Positions 45,460 through 56,532 of a DNA stretch of 64,000 nucleotides are shown piece after piece. The notes beneath the pieces were generated by a model. That model was not told where the DNA came from. It searched no databases and saw nothing but the letters and a program-made list of their open reading frames with translations. The number at the start of each line of letters is the position of its first letter. Positions within the stretch are counted from its first letter, which is position 1. Both the position numbers and the translations under genes were made by a program. Origin of the DNA: Afipia sp. OHSU_II-C1 (GTDB taxonomy: Bacteria; Pseudomonadota; Alphaproteobacteria; Rhizobiales; Xanthobacteraceae); NCBI RefSeq assembly GCF_000497575.1, contig NZ_APJI01000005.1, forward strand, positions 62,001-126,000. Direction: 5' to 3'.

Positions 45460-45652
45460 TCCAGTTCCCTCCGGGGTCTGTTCCCGGCTCGCCTGTTCGG
45501 TTGACCGGTTGATCAGGACGGCCCGGGCAGACCCATACCCAGACCTATCCGCATGATGTAGCAGGGCAAATTATGGCGGAACAATTACGAACAGGTGATG
45601 TCCGCCTAATTCATTTGTTGTTCAATTTGCCCGGGGACGTTAACCCCTTGCC

Positions 45653-47905
45653 ATGGGCAAAAGACTGATTCCACCGGAGCCAATGGATGTTCAGGAGGTC
45701 GCACTCCGCGAGGCGCTCGAAGAGCGCTATCTCGCCTATGCGCTTTCGACCATCATGCATCGTGCGCTGCCGGACGCACGCGACGGCCTGAAGCCGGTTC
45801 ATCGCCGCATCCTGTACGGCATGCGGCTGCTGAGGCTCGACCCCGGCACGCCGTTCAAGAAATCCGCCAAGATCGTCGGCGACGTGATGGGCTCGTTCCA
45901 TCCGCACGGCGACCAGTCGATCTACGACGCGCTGGTGCGCCTCGCGCAGGATTTCTCGTCGCGTTATCCGCTGGTCGACGGGCAGGGCAACTTCGGCAAC
46001 ATCGACGGCGATAATCCGGCCGCCTATCGCTACACCGAAGCGCGCATGACGGAAGTCGCGCGGCTGCTGCTCGAAGGCATCGATGAGGACGCGGTCGAAT
46101 TCCGCCCCAACTACGACGGCCAGTCGAAAGAGCCGTTCGTGCTGCCGGGCGCGTTTCCAAATCTTCTCGCCAATGGCGCGCAGGGCATCGCGGTCGGCAT
46201 GGCGACCTCGATCCCGCCGCACAACGCAGCGGAACTCTGTGACGCTGCGCTGCATCTGATTGACAAGCCGAACACCAAATCGCGCGGCCTTCTGAAATAT
46301 GTGAAGGGCCCGGATTTCCCGACTGGCGGCATCGTGGTCGATTCCCACGAAAGCATCGCCGAAGCCTATACGACCGGGCGCGGTTCGTTCCGCGTGCGCG
46401 CGAAGTGGGCCCAGGAAGAGGGCGCGCGCGGCACCTGGAACATCGTCGTTACCGAAATTCCGTGGCTGGTGCAGAAGTCGCGGCTGATCGAACGTATCGC
46501 CGAACTGCTGAACGAAAAGAAACTGCTGCTGGTCGGCGACATTCGCGACGAGTCGGCGGAAGACGTGCGCATCGTCATCGAGCCGAAGTCGCGTAACGTC
46601 GATCCTGAAGTGCTGATGGAAACGCTGTTCAAGCAGACCGAGCTTGAAAGCAAGATTCCGCTGAACCTCAACGTGCTGGTGAAGGGCCGTATTCCGAAGG
46701 TGCTCGGCCTCGCTGAATGCCTGCGCGAATGGCTCGACCATCTGCGCGATGTTCTGATCCGTCGTTCGAATTACCGCAAGAACCAGATCGAGCATCGCCT
46801 CGAGGTGCTGGGCGGTTACCTGATCGCCTATCTGAACCTCGACAAGGTGATCAAGATCATCCGCACCGAGGACGAACCGAAGCCGGTGCTGATCAAGACC
46901 TTCAAGCTCACCGATCTTCAGGCCGACTCCATTCTCAACATGCGTCTGCGCAACTTGCGCAAGCTTGAGGAAATGGAAATCCGAGGCGAGGACAAGGATC
47001 TTCGCAACGAGTTGAAGGGCATCAAGGGCGTTCTGGCTTCCGAGGAAGAGCAGTGGAAGAAGGTCGCCGAAGGCGTCAAGAAGGTGCGCGACACCTTCGG
47101 ACCCAAGACGCCGCTCGGCAAGCGCCGCACACAGTTTGCTGATGCGCCGGAGCATGATCTCGCCGCTATCGAGGAAGCGCTGATTGAGCGCGAGCCGATC
47201 ACGGTGGTCGTGTCCGACAAGGGCTGGGTCCGAACGCTGAAGGGCCATGTCGAGGACCTGTCGAACCTCGCATTCAAGACCGACGACAGTCTGGGCTTTG
47301 CGTTCTTCGCGGAAAGCACGTCGAAGCTGACGCTGTTTGCCAGCAATGGCCGCTTCTACACGCTCGACGCGCAGAAGTTGCCGGGCGGGCGTGGCCACGG
47401 CGATCCGATCCGCATGACCATCGACATGGAAGGCGATGCCGACATCATTTCGATGTTCGTGCAGAAGAGCGGCCGGAAGTTCCTCGTGGCAAGCAGCGAC
47501 GGGCAGGGCTTTGTCGTCAACGAGGACGATTGCGTCGCCAACACCCGCAAGGGCAAGCAGATTCTCAATGTCTCCGCGCCGAACCGGGCTGCCGCCATCG
47601 CCACGGTAGCGGGGGATACGGTTGCCGTGATCGGACAGAACCACAAGATGGTGGTCTTCCCGCTGGAGCAGGTGCCGGAAATGGCGCGTGGCCGCGGCGT
47701 GCGTCTGCAGCGCTACAAGGAGAAAGGGCTTTCCGACATCATGACGTTCACTGCGAAGGACGGCATGACGTGGAAGGATACCGCCGGCCGCGAGCAGGGC
47801 ATGTCCTGGAAGGATCTCACGGACTGGCGCGGCAACCGTGCGGACGCGGGTCGCCTCGCCAATGGTTTCCCGAAGTCGAACAAGTTCGGCAAGGTGATCG
47901 ACTGA
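45653..47905 (+). CDS. parC: DNA topoisomerase IV subunit A
   Basis: 750-residue ParC, which decatenates replicated chromosomes with ParE. The N-terminal cleavage domain includes [30 protein letters not shown] and the catalytic tyrosine Tyr126 in [14 protein letters not shown]. The position equivalent to the quinolone-resistance serine (Ser80 of E. coli ParC) is Gln here. The C-terminal part forms a shortened beta-pinwheel ([18 protein letters not shown]...). The length and YRYTEARM support ParC rather than GyrA. Alone, with a terminator downstream. Confidence 0.95.
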   Translation: MGKRLIPPEPMDVQEVALREALEERYLAYALSTIMHRALPDARDGLKPVHRRILYGMRLLRLDPGTPFKKSAKIVGDVMGSFHPHGDQSIYDALVRLAQDFSSRYPLVDGQGNFGNIDGDNPAAYRYTEARMTEVARLLLEGIDEDAVEFRPNYDGQSKEPFVLPGAFPNLLANGAQGIAVGMATSIPPHNAAELCDAALHLIDKPNTKSRGLLKYVKGPDFPTGGIVVDSHESIAEAYTTGRGSFRVRAKWAQEEGARGTWNIVVTEIPWLVQKSRLIERIAELLNEKKLLLVGDIRDESAEDVRIVIEPKSRNVDPEVLMETLFKQTELESKIPLNLNVLVKGRIPKVLGLAECLREWLDHLRDVLIRRSNYRKNQIEHRLEVLGGYLIAYLNLDKVIKIIRTEDEPKPVLIKTFKLTDLQADSILNMRLRNLRKLEEMEIRGEDKDLRNELKGIKGVLASEEEQWKKVAEGVKKVRDTFGPKTPLGKRRTQFADAPEHDLAAIEEALIEREPITVVVSDKGWVRTLKGHVEDLSNLAFKTDDSLGFAFFAESTSKLTLFASNGRFYTLDAQKLPGGRGHGDPIRMTIDMEGDADIISMFVQKSGRKFLVASSDGQGFVVNEDDCVANTRKGKQILNVSAPNRAAAIATVAGDTVAVIGQNHKMVVFPLEQVPEMARGRGVRLQRYKEKGLSDIMTFTAKDGMTWKDTAGREQGMSWKDLTDWRGNRADAGRLANGFPKSNKFGKVID

Positions 47906-47908
47906 GGT

Positions 47909-47939
47909 TAAAGCGCCGGCCAGTCACGCCGGCGCTTTA
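47909..47939 (+). terminator. Terminator hairpin after parC
   Basis: TAAAGCGCCGGC-N7-GCCGGCGCTTTA, a perfect twelve-base stem four bases after the stop. Confidence 0.8.
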
Positions 47940-48008
47940 GTGATCGCGGCTTGCTCCCTTTGACGGCGAAGCTACATTACCGGCCACGTCCAATGAGCCG
48001 GTGAGCAA

Positions 48009-48503
48009 ATGGTCCGCTACAATGAAATCCGCGATGGCGAAGTTGCCGTCGATCCACCGCCGCCGACCGACGCCGGTCTTGTTTTTATTGGCCGCATTCA
48101 CACGCCCTGGATCGATAGGTTGAAGACGCCGCGTCAGGGCCGTCACGATGGACCGGTGTGCAGAATCGAGATTTTCGAGCCGTGGGTGCCTGCGCTCAAA
48201 GGGCTCGACCGGTTCACTCAGGTGGAAGTGATCTACTGGCTGCATCAGTCGCGCCGCGATCTGATCCTGCAGAGTCCAGCAGGCGATACCAACACACACG
48301 GCACGTTCTCGCTGCGGTCGCCGGTGCGTCCCAATCCGCTCGGCACGTCCGTCGCCAGGCTCGTCGGGATCGAAGGCAACATGGTTTTGGTGCGCGGACT
48401 TGACTGTCTCGACGGCACGCCGCTGGTCGATCTCAAGCCGGATCGCTGCCAGTTCACGCCCATCGCTCCGCCGCAGCCGGGCGATTTTGAGGCCGGCGGT
48501 TGA
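48009..48503 (+). CDS. trmO: tRNA (N6-threonylcarbamoyladenosine37-N6)-methyltransferase TrmO
   Basis: 164-residue protein of the UPF0066/TsaA/YaeB family. [47 protein letters not shown] and the signature [20 protein letters not shown] (S-adenosylmethionine-binding RPNPIG loop) are diagnostic. Family members methylate t6A37 in some tRNAs. It reads as a single gene with GGTGAG before the ATG. Confidence 0.93.
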   Translation: MVRYNEIRDGEVAVDPPPPTDAGLVFIGRIHTPWIDRLKTPRQGRHDGPVCRIEIFEPWVPALKGLDRFTQVEVIYWLHQSRRDLILQSPAGDTNTHGTFSLRSPVRPNPLGTSVARLVGIEGNMVLVRGLDCLDGTPLVDLKPDRCQFTPIAPPQPGDFEAGG

Positions 48504-48740
48504 GGCGACAGCGGACGTGAGGCAACCGTCCGAACGGCAAAAGCCATCGAGACGCTCGGTGGATATCGATAAATTTATAACGATCGTTTGTGAGTCTTTT
48601 CACCATCGCGCCGCGATGCGCATGCGCTCAAATCGCGCCTACACCCGGTCTTAATTCTTCGAGGCTTTCCGTTACGGGAGGCGCGGCAAATGCGGCCTGC
48701 GAGAAGACGCGCCATCGATACTTATCAAAGGATTTTGACC

Positions 48741-49268
48741 ATGAAGTACAGACACTTCATTGCCATTGCATTTGTCACCCTGTTAACCGCGTGTACGAAC
48801 GGCGGCACCGTGTATCAAGTCCCGGTTGAAGAAGCGCGTCGCATCCTCGTCGCGACTAAATTCCCGCCCTATCTTTTCGGCAACATGACTCCGGATTGGT
48901 ACATCAACGGTGCGGTCAATTCGGAGGTCGTCTTGATTGCCCGTAAGGATGGCAAGGAAGTCGTCCGGTATGTTGCGTCCTTGAAGCAGGAGAGTCAGGG
49001 ATCGACCCGCGTGAGCGGGGAACTAAAGGAGACGAGCGCTCCTGCCGGCAAGACAGAGAAGAAGCCGACTGACAACCCTGCGCTCAAAAATCTGTACCTC
49101 GTTGCGATAAACGAGCGGATTGCCTCGGCGCTCGAGCGCCGTCCGTTTGATATGGGGCGGGTTCGTCCTGCTCTGACTGCTGCAGCTATCGGCAACATGG
49201 GCGCCATCAGAGCATCCGCGGATGAAGCCGCAGCAGCGTCCGAGCGTCTTGAGCGCGGCAGACGATAA
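48741..49268 (+). CDS. Putative lipoprotein of unknown function
   Basis: 175 residues. The N-terminal signal MKYRHFIAIAFVTLLTAC has a lipobox LTAC (Cys18), so it is probably an acylated envelope protein. The mature part has a small beta-rich domain (TVYQVPVEEARRILVATKFPPYLFG...VVRYVASL) and a helical, alanine-rich C-terminus; a Lys/Thr/Pro-rich linker lies near residue 110. The family is not recognised. Confidence 0.85.
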   Translation: MKYRHFIAIAFVTLLTACTNGGTVYQVPVEEARRILVATKFPPYLFGNMTPDWYINGAVNSEVVLIARKDGKEVVRYVASLKQESQGSTRVSGELKETSAPAGKTEKKPTDNPALKNLYLVAINERIASALERRPFDMGRVRPALTAAAIGNMGAIRASADEAAAASERLERGRR

Positions 49269-49324
49269 GGTGCAAGTGCGCGGACGGGACTGTCTCGACC
49301 GCGCGCTGTGGATGTTCTGGTGTC

Positions 49325-49726
49325 CTAGCCGGTGACGGCGATGGCCTCGATCTCGATCAGCCATTCCGGCGCGGCAAGAGCCGACACGCCGACAAGTGTG
49401 CTGGCCGGCGGCGGCATGTTCGCGAAAAACGGCGTTCGCGCCTTTGCGATGATTGCGCGGTGTTCGGGCCGGTAGTTGACGACATAGGTCGTGATTTTCA
49501 CCACATCCGAGAACGCCGCATTGGCCGCGGCGAGGGCGAGGCCGATGTTCTTCATCACCTGCGTTGTCTGCGCGGAAAGATCTCCGGCACCGACAAGCGC
49601 GCCGTGTTCATCCAGCGCGACCTGACCGGAGATGTAGATCGTGCGCGCCCCTGACGCCACGACGACTTGAGAATAGGCCGGGTTCTGGAAAAGTCCTGTC
49701 GGGTGCGGGTGTTCGAGTTTTGCCAT
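49325..49726 (-). CDS. RidA-family protein
   Basis: 133-residue YjgF/YER057c/UK114 protein. Typical segments: TIYISGQVALDEHGALVG, QTTQVMKNIGLALAAANAAFSDVVKITTYVV and the C-terminal PASTLVGVSALAAPEWLIEIEAIA. RidA deaminates reactive enamines/imines; the arginine equivalent to the catalytic Arg105 of E. coli RidA is not at its usual place (STLVGV), so this is likely a RidA subgroup (Rid4-7) without that activity. ATG at 49726 chosen; longer frame extends upstream to 50005 over mntH regulatory DNA. Confidence 0.9.
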   Translation of the reverse strand: MAKLEHPHPTGLFQNPAYSQVVVASGARTIYISGQVALDEHGALVGAGDLSAQTTQVMKNIGLALAAANAAFSDVVKITTYVVNYRPEHRAIIAKARTPFFANMPPPASTLVGVSALAAPEWLIEIEAIAVTG

Positions 49727-49804
49727 GGGTCGTTGCCTCCATTTTCTTGCGCATCTTCTTACAGGACAGGATTGATGCCCGGATGTCATTTCGTGCTGGG
49801 TCAA

Positions 49805-49822
49805 GATTTGCTGTTGCAAATC
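49805..49822. promoter_or_regulatory. Candidate Mur/Fur-family operator upstream of mntH
   Basis: GATTTGC-TGTT-GCAAATC, a perfect seven-base inverted repeat 38 bases before the mntH ATG, with a second TTGCAA (49825-49830) right after. Rhizobial Mur (manganese-responsive Fur) binds TTGCAA/ATTTGC-rich boxes upstream of Mn transporters, which fits the gene it precedes. Inferred, not shown. Confidence 0.55.
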
Positions 49823-49859
49823 ACTTGCAACTGGGGGTGCCGCTGTGCATATTGGCGGT

Positions 49860-51230
49860 ATGGACGCACGATCTCCGTCAATGCCGCCTGACCAGGCCGC
49901 CAACCCGCCTGTGCCGGGGGGGTGGCGTACGGCGCGTGGCGAGCCGTCGCTTGCGGACATGTTCGGTTCCATCCGCGTCGTCAAAGGCAGCTCGTTTTGG
50001 CGCAAACTCGCGGCTTTCCTTGGGCCTGGCTATCTCGTTGCCGTCGGCTATATGGACCCCGGCAACTGGGCGACTTCGCTCGCGGGCGGTTCCAAGTTTG
50101 GTTACGCACTGCTCGCCGTCGCGCTGATTTCCAACATCATGGCCATCGTACTGCAGGCGCTGTGCGCGCGGCTCGGCGTCGGCTCGGGTCGTGACCTCGC
50201 GCAGGCTTGCCGCGACGCCTATCCAAAGTGGGTGTCCTGGCCCCTGTGGTTGCTTGCGGAGATCGCCATCAGCGCGACCGATCTTGCGGAGATCATCGGC
50301 ACCGCCATCGGTCTCAATCTGCTGTTCGGCATTCCGCTCGAGATCGGCGTGTTGATTACGGCGGCCGACGTGTTCCTCATTCTGGCGTTGCAGGCGATCG
50401 GCTTCCGCTGGATTGAAGCGTTCGTGGTGGCGCTGCTCGGCGTTATCGCGGCATGCTTCGCGGTGCAGATTGCGATGGCCGATCCCGACTGGGGCCAGGT
50501 GATCCGTGGCTTCGCGCCGACGGTCGACATCGTCGCCAATCGCGACATGCTTTATCTCGCACTCGGCATCCTCGGTGCGACGGTGATGCCGCACAATCTC
50601 TACCTGCATTCCGGTCTGGTGCAGACGCGTGGCTATGGGGACACCGTGCCGGAAAAGAAGGAAGCGATTACGCTCGCGACCATCGATTCCACCATCGCGC
50701 TTTGTCTTGCGCTGCTGATCAACGCGTCGATCCTCATTCTCGCGGCGGCAACCTTCCACAAGGCTGGCAAGACGGATGTCGCCGAACTCGATCAGGCTCA
50801 TGCGTTCCTGTCGCCGCTGCTGGGCTCAACGCTGGCGCCGACGCTGTTCGGCATCGCGCTGCTCTGTTGCGGATTGAATTCGACGGTAACGGCGACGTTG
50901 TCCGGCCAGATCGTGATGGAAGGATTTATCAACATCAAGATTGCGCCGTGGATGCGGCGTCTGGTGACACGCGCGATTGCCATCGTGCCGGCGGCGATCG
51001 TGACGATCTGGTACGGCGAAAAGGGCACCGCACAGCTGCTTATTCTCAGTCAGGTCGTGCTGAGCCTGCAATTGCCGTTCGCCATTGTACCGCTGGTGAT
51101 GTTCACGGCGAGCAAGGCGAAGATGGGGACGTTCGTCGCTCCGCGATGGCTGTCGTTCATCGCGGCGATCATTGCGGCGGTCGTGATCACGCTCAATGTG
51201 AAGCTGCTGATCGATTTCGTGATCGGCTAA
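49860..51230 (+). CDS. mntH: Nramp-family Mn2+/Fe2+ transporter
   Basis: 456-residue, 11-TM proton-coupled divalent metal importer. The TM1 signature [16 protein letters not shown] (metal-binding Asp and Asn) is near residue 70, and the TM6 signature [10 protein letters not shown] near residue 243, so the substrate site is that of Nramp proteins. The N-terminal 45 residues are a cytoplasmic Pro/Arg extension. ATG at 49860 is preferred to the GTG at 49845. Probably repressed by manganese through the palindrome upstream. An HxlR gene is convergent. Confidence 0.96.
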   Translation: MDARSPSMPPDQAANPPVPGGWRTARGEPSLADMFGSIRVVKGSSFWRKLAAFLGPGYLVAVGYMDPGNWATSLAGGSKFGYALLAVALISNIMAIVLQALCARLGVGSGRDLAQACRDAYPKWVSWPLWLLAEIAISATDLAEIIGTAIGLNLLFGIPLEIGVLITAADVFLILALQAIGFRWIEAFVVALLGVIAACFAVQIAMADPDWGQVIRGFAPTVDIVANRDMLYLALGILGATVMPHNLYLHSGLVQTRGYGDTVPEKKEAITLATIDSTIALCLALLINASILILAAATFHKAGKTDVAELDQAHAFLSPLLGSTLAPTLFGIALLCCGLNSTVTATLSGQIVMEGFINIKIAPWMRRLVTRAIAIVPAAIVTIWYGEKGTAQLLILSQVVLSLQLPFAIVPLVMFTASKAKMGTFVAPRWLSFIAAIIAAVVITLNVKLLIDFVIG

Positions 51231-51235
51231 CGCGC

Positions 51236-51634
51236 TTACTTGTCTTTTGAATTCTGGTCGAAGCGTTCGCGCGCGGATTGGATCTGCGGCAGGTGATCGA
51301 ACGCCCATGAGCCCAGGTGCTGCACGGGCGCCTTGAGCGAATGACCAAGTTCGGTCAGTTCGTAGTCGACCCGCGGCGGGATGGTCGGGTAGATCGTTCG
51401 CGTGACGAGGCCGTCGCGTTCGAGGCCCCGAAGCGTCAGCGTCAGCATCCGCTGCGAGATGCCGCCTACCATGCGCTTGATCTCGTTGAACCGGCGCGGG
51501 CCGTCGCCGAGCAGCATGATGACCAGTACGCTCCATTTGTCCCCGATGCGCGAGAGAATAGACCCGACGGCCTGGCAGTCGCCGGGCAGATGCCGTGCGG
51601 GCGGGGCGGTTACATCGGTGTGTGCGGGTTGCAT
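51236..51634 (-). CDS. HxlR-family transcriptional regulator
   Basis: 132-residue winged-helix regulator: [81 protein letters not shown] is the full HxlR domain with the conserved cysteine. ATG at 51634 chosen over 51691. It is divergent from azoR, with a palindrome between, so it is probably the redox/electrophile sensor for that reductase, as for YodB-azoR in Bacillus. Confidence 0.92.
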   Translation of the reverse strand: MQPAHTDVTAPPARHLPGDCQAVGSILSRIGDKWSVLVIMLLGDGPRRFNEIKRMVGGISQRMLTLTLRGLERDGLVTRTIYPTIPPRVDYELTELGHSLKAPVQHLGSWAFDHLPQIQSARERFDQNSKDK

Positions 51635-51701
51635 GGATGTGCTCAAGTTCAAAAAATGTGCCGTCTTGCGGTGTTTAGCAGGGGTCACCATTAGTGTCCA
51701 G

Positions 51702-51716
51702 GTATCAATCTGATAC
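51702..51716. promoter_or_regulatory. Candidate HxlR operator in azoR promoter
   Basis: GTATCA-ATC-TGATAC, perfect six-base inverted repeat 20 bases before the azoR start, nested in TAGT-N19-ACTA. Position suits repression of azoR by the divergent HxlR protein. Confidence 0.5.
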
Positions 51717-51735
51717 TAGAGCTAAAGGGGAACCT

Positions 51736-52365
51736 ATGAAACTGCTCCATATCGACGCCAGCATCCTTGGCGGCAACTCAGTCTCGCGGCAGCTCTCGGC
51801 AGCGGCCGTCGAGCGTCTGCGCAAGACCACTCCGGACCTCGACATGACGTATCGCGATATCAGCGCGACCCCGCTGTCCCACCTGACTGGCGAGCATCTC
51901 GCAGCGGCTCACGGCGCGACACCGGAAACACCTGCGGTGCGTGAGGACATCGCGGCAAGCGCTGCTGCGCTCGACGAATTTCTCGCCGCCGACATCGTTG
52001 TGGTCGGAGCACCGATGTACAACTTCACCATTCCGAGCCAGCTCAAGGCCTGGATCGATCGCATCCTCGTTGCCGGAAAGACCTTCAAGTATTCGGAGAA
52101 GGGTGTTGAGGGGCTTGCGGGCAACAAGCGCGTGATCGTGACCATCTCGCGTGGCGGCTTCTATGGTGCCGATACGCCGGCTGCGGCGGGCGAACACCTC
52201 GAAACTTACCTGCGCTGGGTATTCGGCTTCATCGGCGTCAAGGACCTTGAAATCATCGCTGCGGACGGCGTTCAGGTCGGTCCCGATCAGCGCGAGAAGG
52301 CGCTTGTGGGCGCGCTTGCGGCGGCCGGTGCGTTGCCTGCTGTATCGGGGCAGCGGGCTGCTTGA
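51736..52365 (+). CDS. azoR: FMN-dependent NADH azoreductase
   Basis: 209-residue flavodoxin-like quinone/azo reductase. [28 protein letters not shown] carries the FMN phosphate loop; [33 protein letters not shown] and the ISRGGFYG segment (second FMN contact) are diagnostic of AzoR/AcpD. It performs two-electron reduction of quinones and azo compounds. AAGGGGA precedes the ATG at 51736. A long palindrome ends the gene (52376-52404). Confidence 0.95.
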   Translation: MKLLHIDASILGGNSVSRQLSAAAVERLRKTTPDLDMTYRDISATPLSHLTGEHLAAAHGATPETPAVREDIAASAAALDEFLAADIVVVGAPMYNFTIPSQLKAWIDRILVAGKTFKYSEKGVEGLAGNKRVIVTISRGGFYGADTPAAAGEHLETYLRWVFGFIGVKDLEIIAADGVQVGPDQREKALVGALAAAGALPAVSGQRAA

Positions 52366-52375
52366 GCGGTCTCCC

Positions 52376-52404
52376 GTCATGCTCGGCATCATGCCGGGCA
52401 TGAC
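52376..52404. terminator. Long palindrome between convergent azoR and bpt
   Basis: Arms GTCATGCTCGGCAT and ATGCCGGGCATGAC around a single base, with one mismatch. It resembles the GTCAT...ATGAC REP palindromes of this family and sits six bases from the bpt end, so it may stop both transcripts. No U-run. Confidence 0.55.
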
Positions 52405-52409
52405 AATGA

Positions 52410-53186
52410 CTAGTCCTGTGGCTCGAGTGCCTGCGAGCCGATGGCATCGACGCGAAGCCAGCCGCTGGGGGCCAACCGCTGCTGCGGCAGGAAGCGGGCC
52501 TTGTAGTCCATCTTCCGCGACCCTTCGATCCAGTAGCCGAGATAGACATAAGGAAGACCGAGCCGCCGGGCGCGGGCGATGTGGTCGAGGATCATGTACG
52601 TGCCCATCGAGCGGCTTTCCTCACCGGGCTCGAAGAACGAATAGACCATCGACAATCCGTCGCTGAGGATATCGGTCAGCGCTACGGCAATCAGGTCGCC
52701 GCCCTTGCCGGTAATGCCGCTGTCGGCGGTGCGACGGCGGTATTCGATGATGCGGGTGGAGACATGACTGTCTTCCACCATCATTGCGTAGTCGAGCACG
52801 GTCATGTCCGCCATGCCGCCGTCGCGATGGCGGGCGTCGAGATATGCGCGGAACACGGAATACTGTTCGGAGGTCGGCACCGCCGTGCGCAGTTCGCTGA
52901 TGATGTCGGCATTGCGCGCCTGAATTTTACGAAAATTGCGCGACGGGCGGAATTCGTTGGCGATGACCCGCACCGACACACAGGCGCGGCACTGGTCGCA
53001 TGCCGGACGGTAGGCGATGGACTGGCTGCGGCGGAACCCGCCGTGAGTGAGGAGATCGTTCAACTCGCCAGCCTTGTCGCCGACGAGATGCGTGAACACT
53101 TTGCGTTCCTGCTTGCCCTCCAGGTAGGGGCAGGGTGAGGGCGCCGTCAGATAAAACTGCGGCGTATTGCGCGAGTGTTGTGTCAC
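52410..53186 (-). CDS. bpt: Aspartate/glutamate leucyltransferase (Bpt) / arginyltransferase-like
   Basis: 258-residue N-degron transferase. [18 protein letters not shown] at the N-terminus, [24 protein letters not shown] with the paired cysteines, and [50 protein letters not shown] are typical of bacterial Bpt, which conjugates Leu to N-terminal Asp/Glu for ClpS/ClpAP degradation. I chose the GTG at 53186, which gives the usual length and start ([13 protein letters not shown]); ATGs further upstream exist. Alternative naming is arginyltransferase (ate). Confidence 0.94.
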   Translation of the reverse strand: MTQHSRNTPQFYLTAPSPCPYLEGKQERKVFTHLVGDKAGELNDLLTHGGFRRSQSIAYRPACDQCRACVSVRVIANEFRPSRNFRKIQARNADIISELRTAVPTSEQYSVFRAYLDARHRDGGMADMTVLDYAMMVEDSHVSTRIIEYRRRTADSGITGKGGDLIAVALTDILSDGLSMVYSFFEPGEESRSMGTYMILDHIARARRLGLPYVYLGYWIEGSRKMDYKARFLPQQRLAPSGWLRVDAIGSQALEPQD

Positions 53187-53358
53187 GTGTGGCCGTGTGT
53201 CTCCGGTCTGCGCGATTCCCTCCATAGCATCGCGCCGTGGAGGCCCGGGGGTCAACTAATTTGAACGCGCTAAGGCTAGTATGACGCGGCTTTCAGACCG
53301 CATTATGCACAGTTCGGGGCAGACCACATGGATGTGATCTTCCCGGGACAGTTGTTGC

Positions 53359-53919
53359 TCAGACCTGAGTCGTCGGCACGACAGGCGCACGGACGTTGCT
53401 GTTGATGAAGACCGTGCCGAGCACGATGTCATGCAGCAGCCGGCGGCGGCCGTTGAACAGTCCCACCAGCAGGACCAGCGGGCTCAGGAACGAGACCGAT
53501 ACCCAATAAAGGACGGCGTGAACCGCACCGAGGATGAAGTAGGGTTTCTCGCCGGTCCAGGTCCGCATCTCGATGTCCATCATGCGCATGCCCACGGTGG
53601 CGCCATTCGGGCCGCCGAGTGACATGCCGTAATAGAGCAGCGCCCAGATCACCGAGAACGGCGAGATCAGCCAGAACAGAAACCAGCCAAGGCCCAGTGT
53701 CACGATGCCGAACAGAGTCACGAAGATGACTGCGAGGATGATCGGTATCGACAGGATCACGAGGTCGATCAGAAATGCAAAGGAACGCTTGGTCAGCACG
53801 CCGCGAAACAATTCGGGCTGCAACCACGGATCGTAGGCCTGCTGTGCACTTGCGCTGGCGGATGGATTATTACGCCAGGTCGCACCCGATGTGCCGCCAG
53901 TGTTTCTCGTGTCAGACAT
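53359..53919 (-). CDS. RDD-family membrane protein
   Basis: 186 residues. An N-terminal polar stretch of about 40 residues precedes an RDD domain: KRSFAFLIDLVILSIPIILAV (the family's R...D...D motif is R-x5-D here), a second helix pair FGIVTLGLGWFLFWLISPFSVIWALLYY, TVGMRMMDIEMRTWTGEKP, and RRRLLHDIVLGTVFI. RDD proteins are of uncertain function; some may be transporters or scaffold proteins. It lies between hemB and bpt on the same strand. Confidence 0.9.
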   Translation of the reverse strand: MSDTRNTGGTSGATWRNNPSASASAQQAYDPWLQPELFRGVLTKRSFAFLIDLVILSIPIILAVIFVTLFGIVTLGLGWFLFWLISPFSVIWALLYYGMSLGGPNGATVGMRMMDIEMRTWTGEKPYFILGAVHAVLYWVSVSFLSPLVLLVGLFNGRRRLLHDIVLGTVFINSNVRAPVVPTTQV

Positions 53920-54041
53920 GGAAACCCTCCTCAGCGGCCATTGCCCGGGCCGCCCGCTGCGCACATGGCCCCGGCCTGTGGCTGGCGCAAGGCGGCTTAG
54001 GCTCACATGGAGAAAAAGTTATCCGGCGGGTTGCGGAGCGG

Positions 54042-55175
<1,134 letters not shown>

Positions 55176-55221
55176 TCATCGGCGGATTGATTTTACCGGC
55201 ATAAAGCGCCAAACACGCGTC

Positions 55222-55719
55222 ATGAACAAGGACCCCCGGCAATCGATGGCTGCGCGCATGACCCGAAGCGCCAACGACGACGTTCCGCGCGATCAGGTCA
55301 ACCTGGTTACTGCGATGACGTCGCCGGACGCTGAGACCGGCGAAAGCACATGGACCACCCGGCTCGTACTGTTCCTGCGCGTCATGGCCGTGCTGTCGAT
55401 GATCAAGGGACTTTATCACTGGGCGCAGATCACCGGCTTCATCGGAGGCGAGGAGAGTGCGTTCGAGGCGCAGACCACGCAGTGGCAGACCGCCACGGTT
55501 TATTTCGCGGTGATTGAACTCGTCGCGGCGGTGGGGCTGTGGCTCGCGACGCCATGGGGCGCCGTGGTGTGGCTCACGACCATTGTTTCGACGGCGGTGA
55601 TCGAGCTGATGTTTCCAACGATCTATGGTGGCAACCTGTTCGCGGTTCTCGTCTCCCTGATCCTGCTCGCGGCCTATCTCGTCCTGGCGTGGTTTTCGGC
55701 GCGGGAACGGCCGCCATAG
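55222..55719 (+). CDS. DUF6163-like membrane protein
   Basis: 165 residues with four hydrophobic helices (about 48-66, 90-108, 111-130 and 133-155) after a 45-residue polar N-terminus. The pattern RVMAVLSMIKGLYHWAQITGFIGGEESAFE...TATVYFAVIELVAAVGLWLATPWGAVVWL matches small DUF6163-type proteins of rhizobia. I know no function for it. Divergent from hemB and upstream of ldtR, an arrangement I recall from Bradyrhizobium. Confidence 0.85.
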   Translation: MNKDPRQSMAARMTRSANDDVPRDQVNLVTAMTSPDAETGESTWTTRLVLFLRVMAVLSMIKGLYHWAQITGFIGGEESAFEAQTTQWQTATVYFAVIELVAAVGLWLATPWGAVVWLTTIVSTAVIELMFPTIYGGNLFAVLVSLILLAAYLVLAWFSARERPP

Positions 55720-56019
55720 TGCGGCGCGGCAGGGCACCCGCGCCTTGATGCTTGACGGAATCTTTCAAATTCGAACGAACGGTGTTCCGGAACGCGACAG
55801 GATGCGTGACGAAGCGTGAACATCGGCCGTTTTGGGTGAATCAAAACTAACAAAAAGCCCTTGTTTTATCGATGTAACATACGATTCACCGTTTCAAATA
55901 AACCATCTCTTTATGCTGTTATTTAAGCTGATCTTCAAACGCCTCCCTTAGTTTGCACCTATCAGGCGAGACAAAAGTTTCGTCGAATAAGTCGTAAAAA
56001 CGACAACAGGGGAAGTGTC
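55720..56019 (+). promoter_or_regulatory. ldtR upstream region with inverted repeats
   Basis: 300 bp, unusually AT-rich from 55840 onward. It contains GGTGAATC (55835-55842) and GATTCACC (55883-55890), a perfect eight-base inverted repeat 40 bases apart, and a short hairpin GTCGT-AAAA-ACGAC at 55991-56004 near the ribosome site. Probable promoter and autoregulatory region for ldtR. Confidence 0.45.
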
Positions 56020-56532
56020 ATGATCAAATCCGCCGCTACGGCCATTGAGCCCGCACGCGACAACGCCGCTGCACCCGTGCAGCCGCTTTATCTCGAAGCC
56101 CTCACGCTTGTTGAACGCCTGCATCGCCGTTTGCTCGACGTCATCAAGGACGAATTCGACCGCCGCGGCCGCAACGACATCAATTCGGTGCAGGCTTTGC
56201 TGCTCTATAACATCGGCGACAAGGAACTGACCGCAGGCGAGCTGCGCACGCGCGGCTATTACCTCGGCTCCAACGTCTCGTACAATCTGAAGAAGCTTGT
56301 CGAGATGGGTTTCCTCGATCATCAGCGTTCGCGCGTCGATCGCCGCTCGGTACGCATCCGTCTGACCGCGCAGGGCCAGGAAATCCGCCACATCGTCGAC
56401 GCGCTGTATCAGAAGCACGTCAAGACAGTGGAGCAGGTGGGCGGCATCTCGAACGCCGAGTTCGCGACGCTGAACAAGTCGCTGCATCGCCTCGAGCGCT
56501 TCTGGACCGACCAGATCCTGTATCGGCTCTGA
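56020..56532 (+). CDS. ldtR: MarR-family regulator LdtR
   Basis: 170-residue winged-helix protein highly like LdtR of Liberibacter and Sinorhizobium, where it controls an L,D-transpeptidase and stress or motility functions. YLEALTLVERLHRRLLDVIKDEFDRRGRNDINSVQALLLYNIGDKELTAGELRTRGYYLGSNVSYNLKKLVEMGFL is the DNA-binding core; the rest is a dimerising helix. Codon use looks highly expressed. AGGGGAAG precedes the ATG. A hairpin ending in UUCG (56695-56715) follows. Confidence 0.95.
   Translation: MIKSAATAIEPARDNAAAPVQPLYLEALTLVERLHRRLLDVIKDEFDRRGRNDINSVQALLLYNIGDKELTAGELRTRGYYLGSNVSYNLKKLVEMGFLDHQRSRVDRRSVRIRLTAQGQEIRHIVDALYQKHVKTVEQVGGISNAEFATLNKSLHRLERFWTDQILYRL

Noticed and set aside
45611-47644. 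677-codon open frame antisense to parC
   Set aside because: Mirror of a high-GC gene with a full ParC sequence; no domain or ribosome site in the antisense reading.
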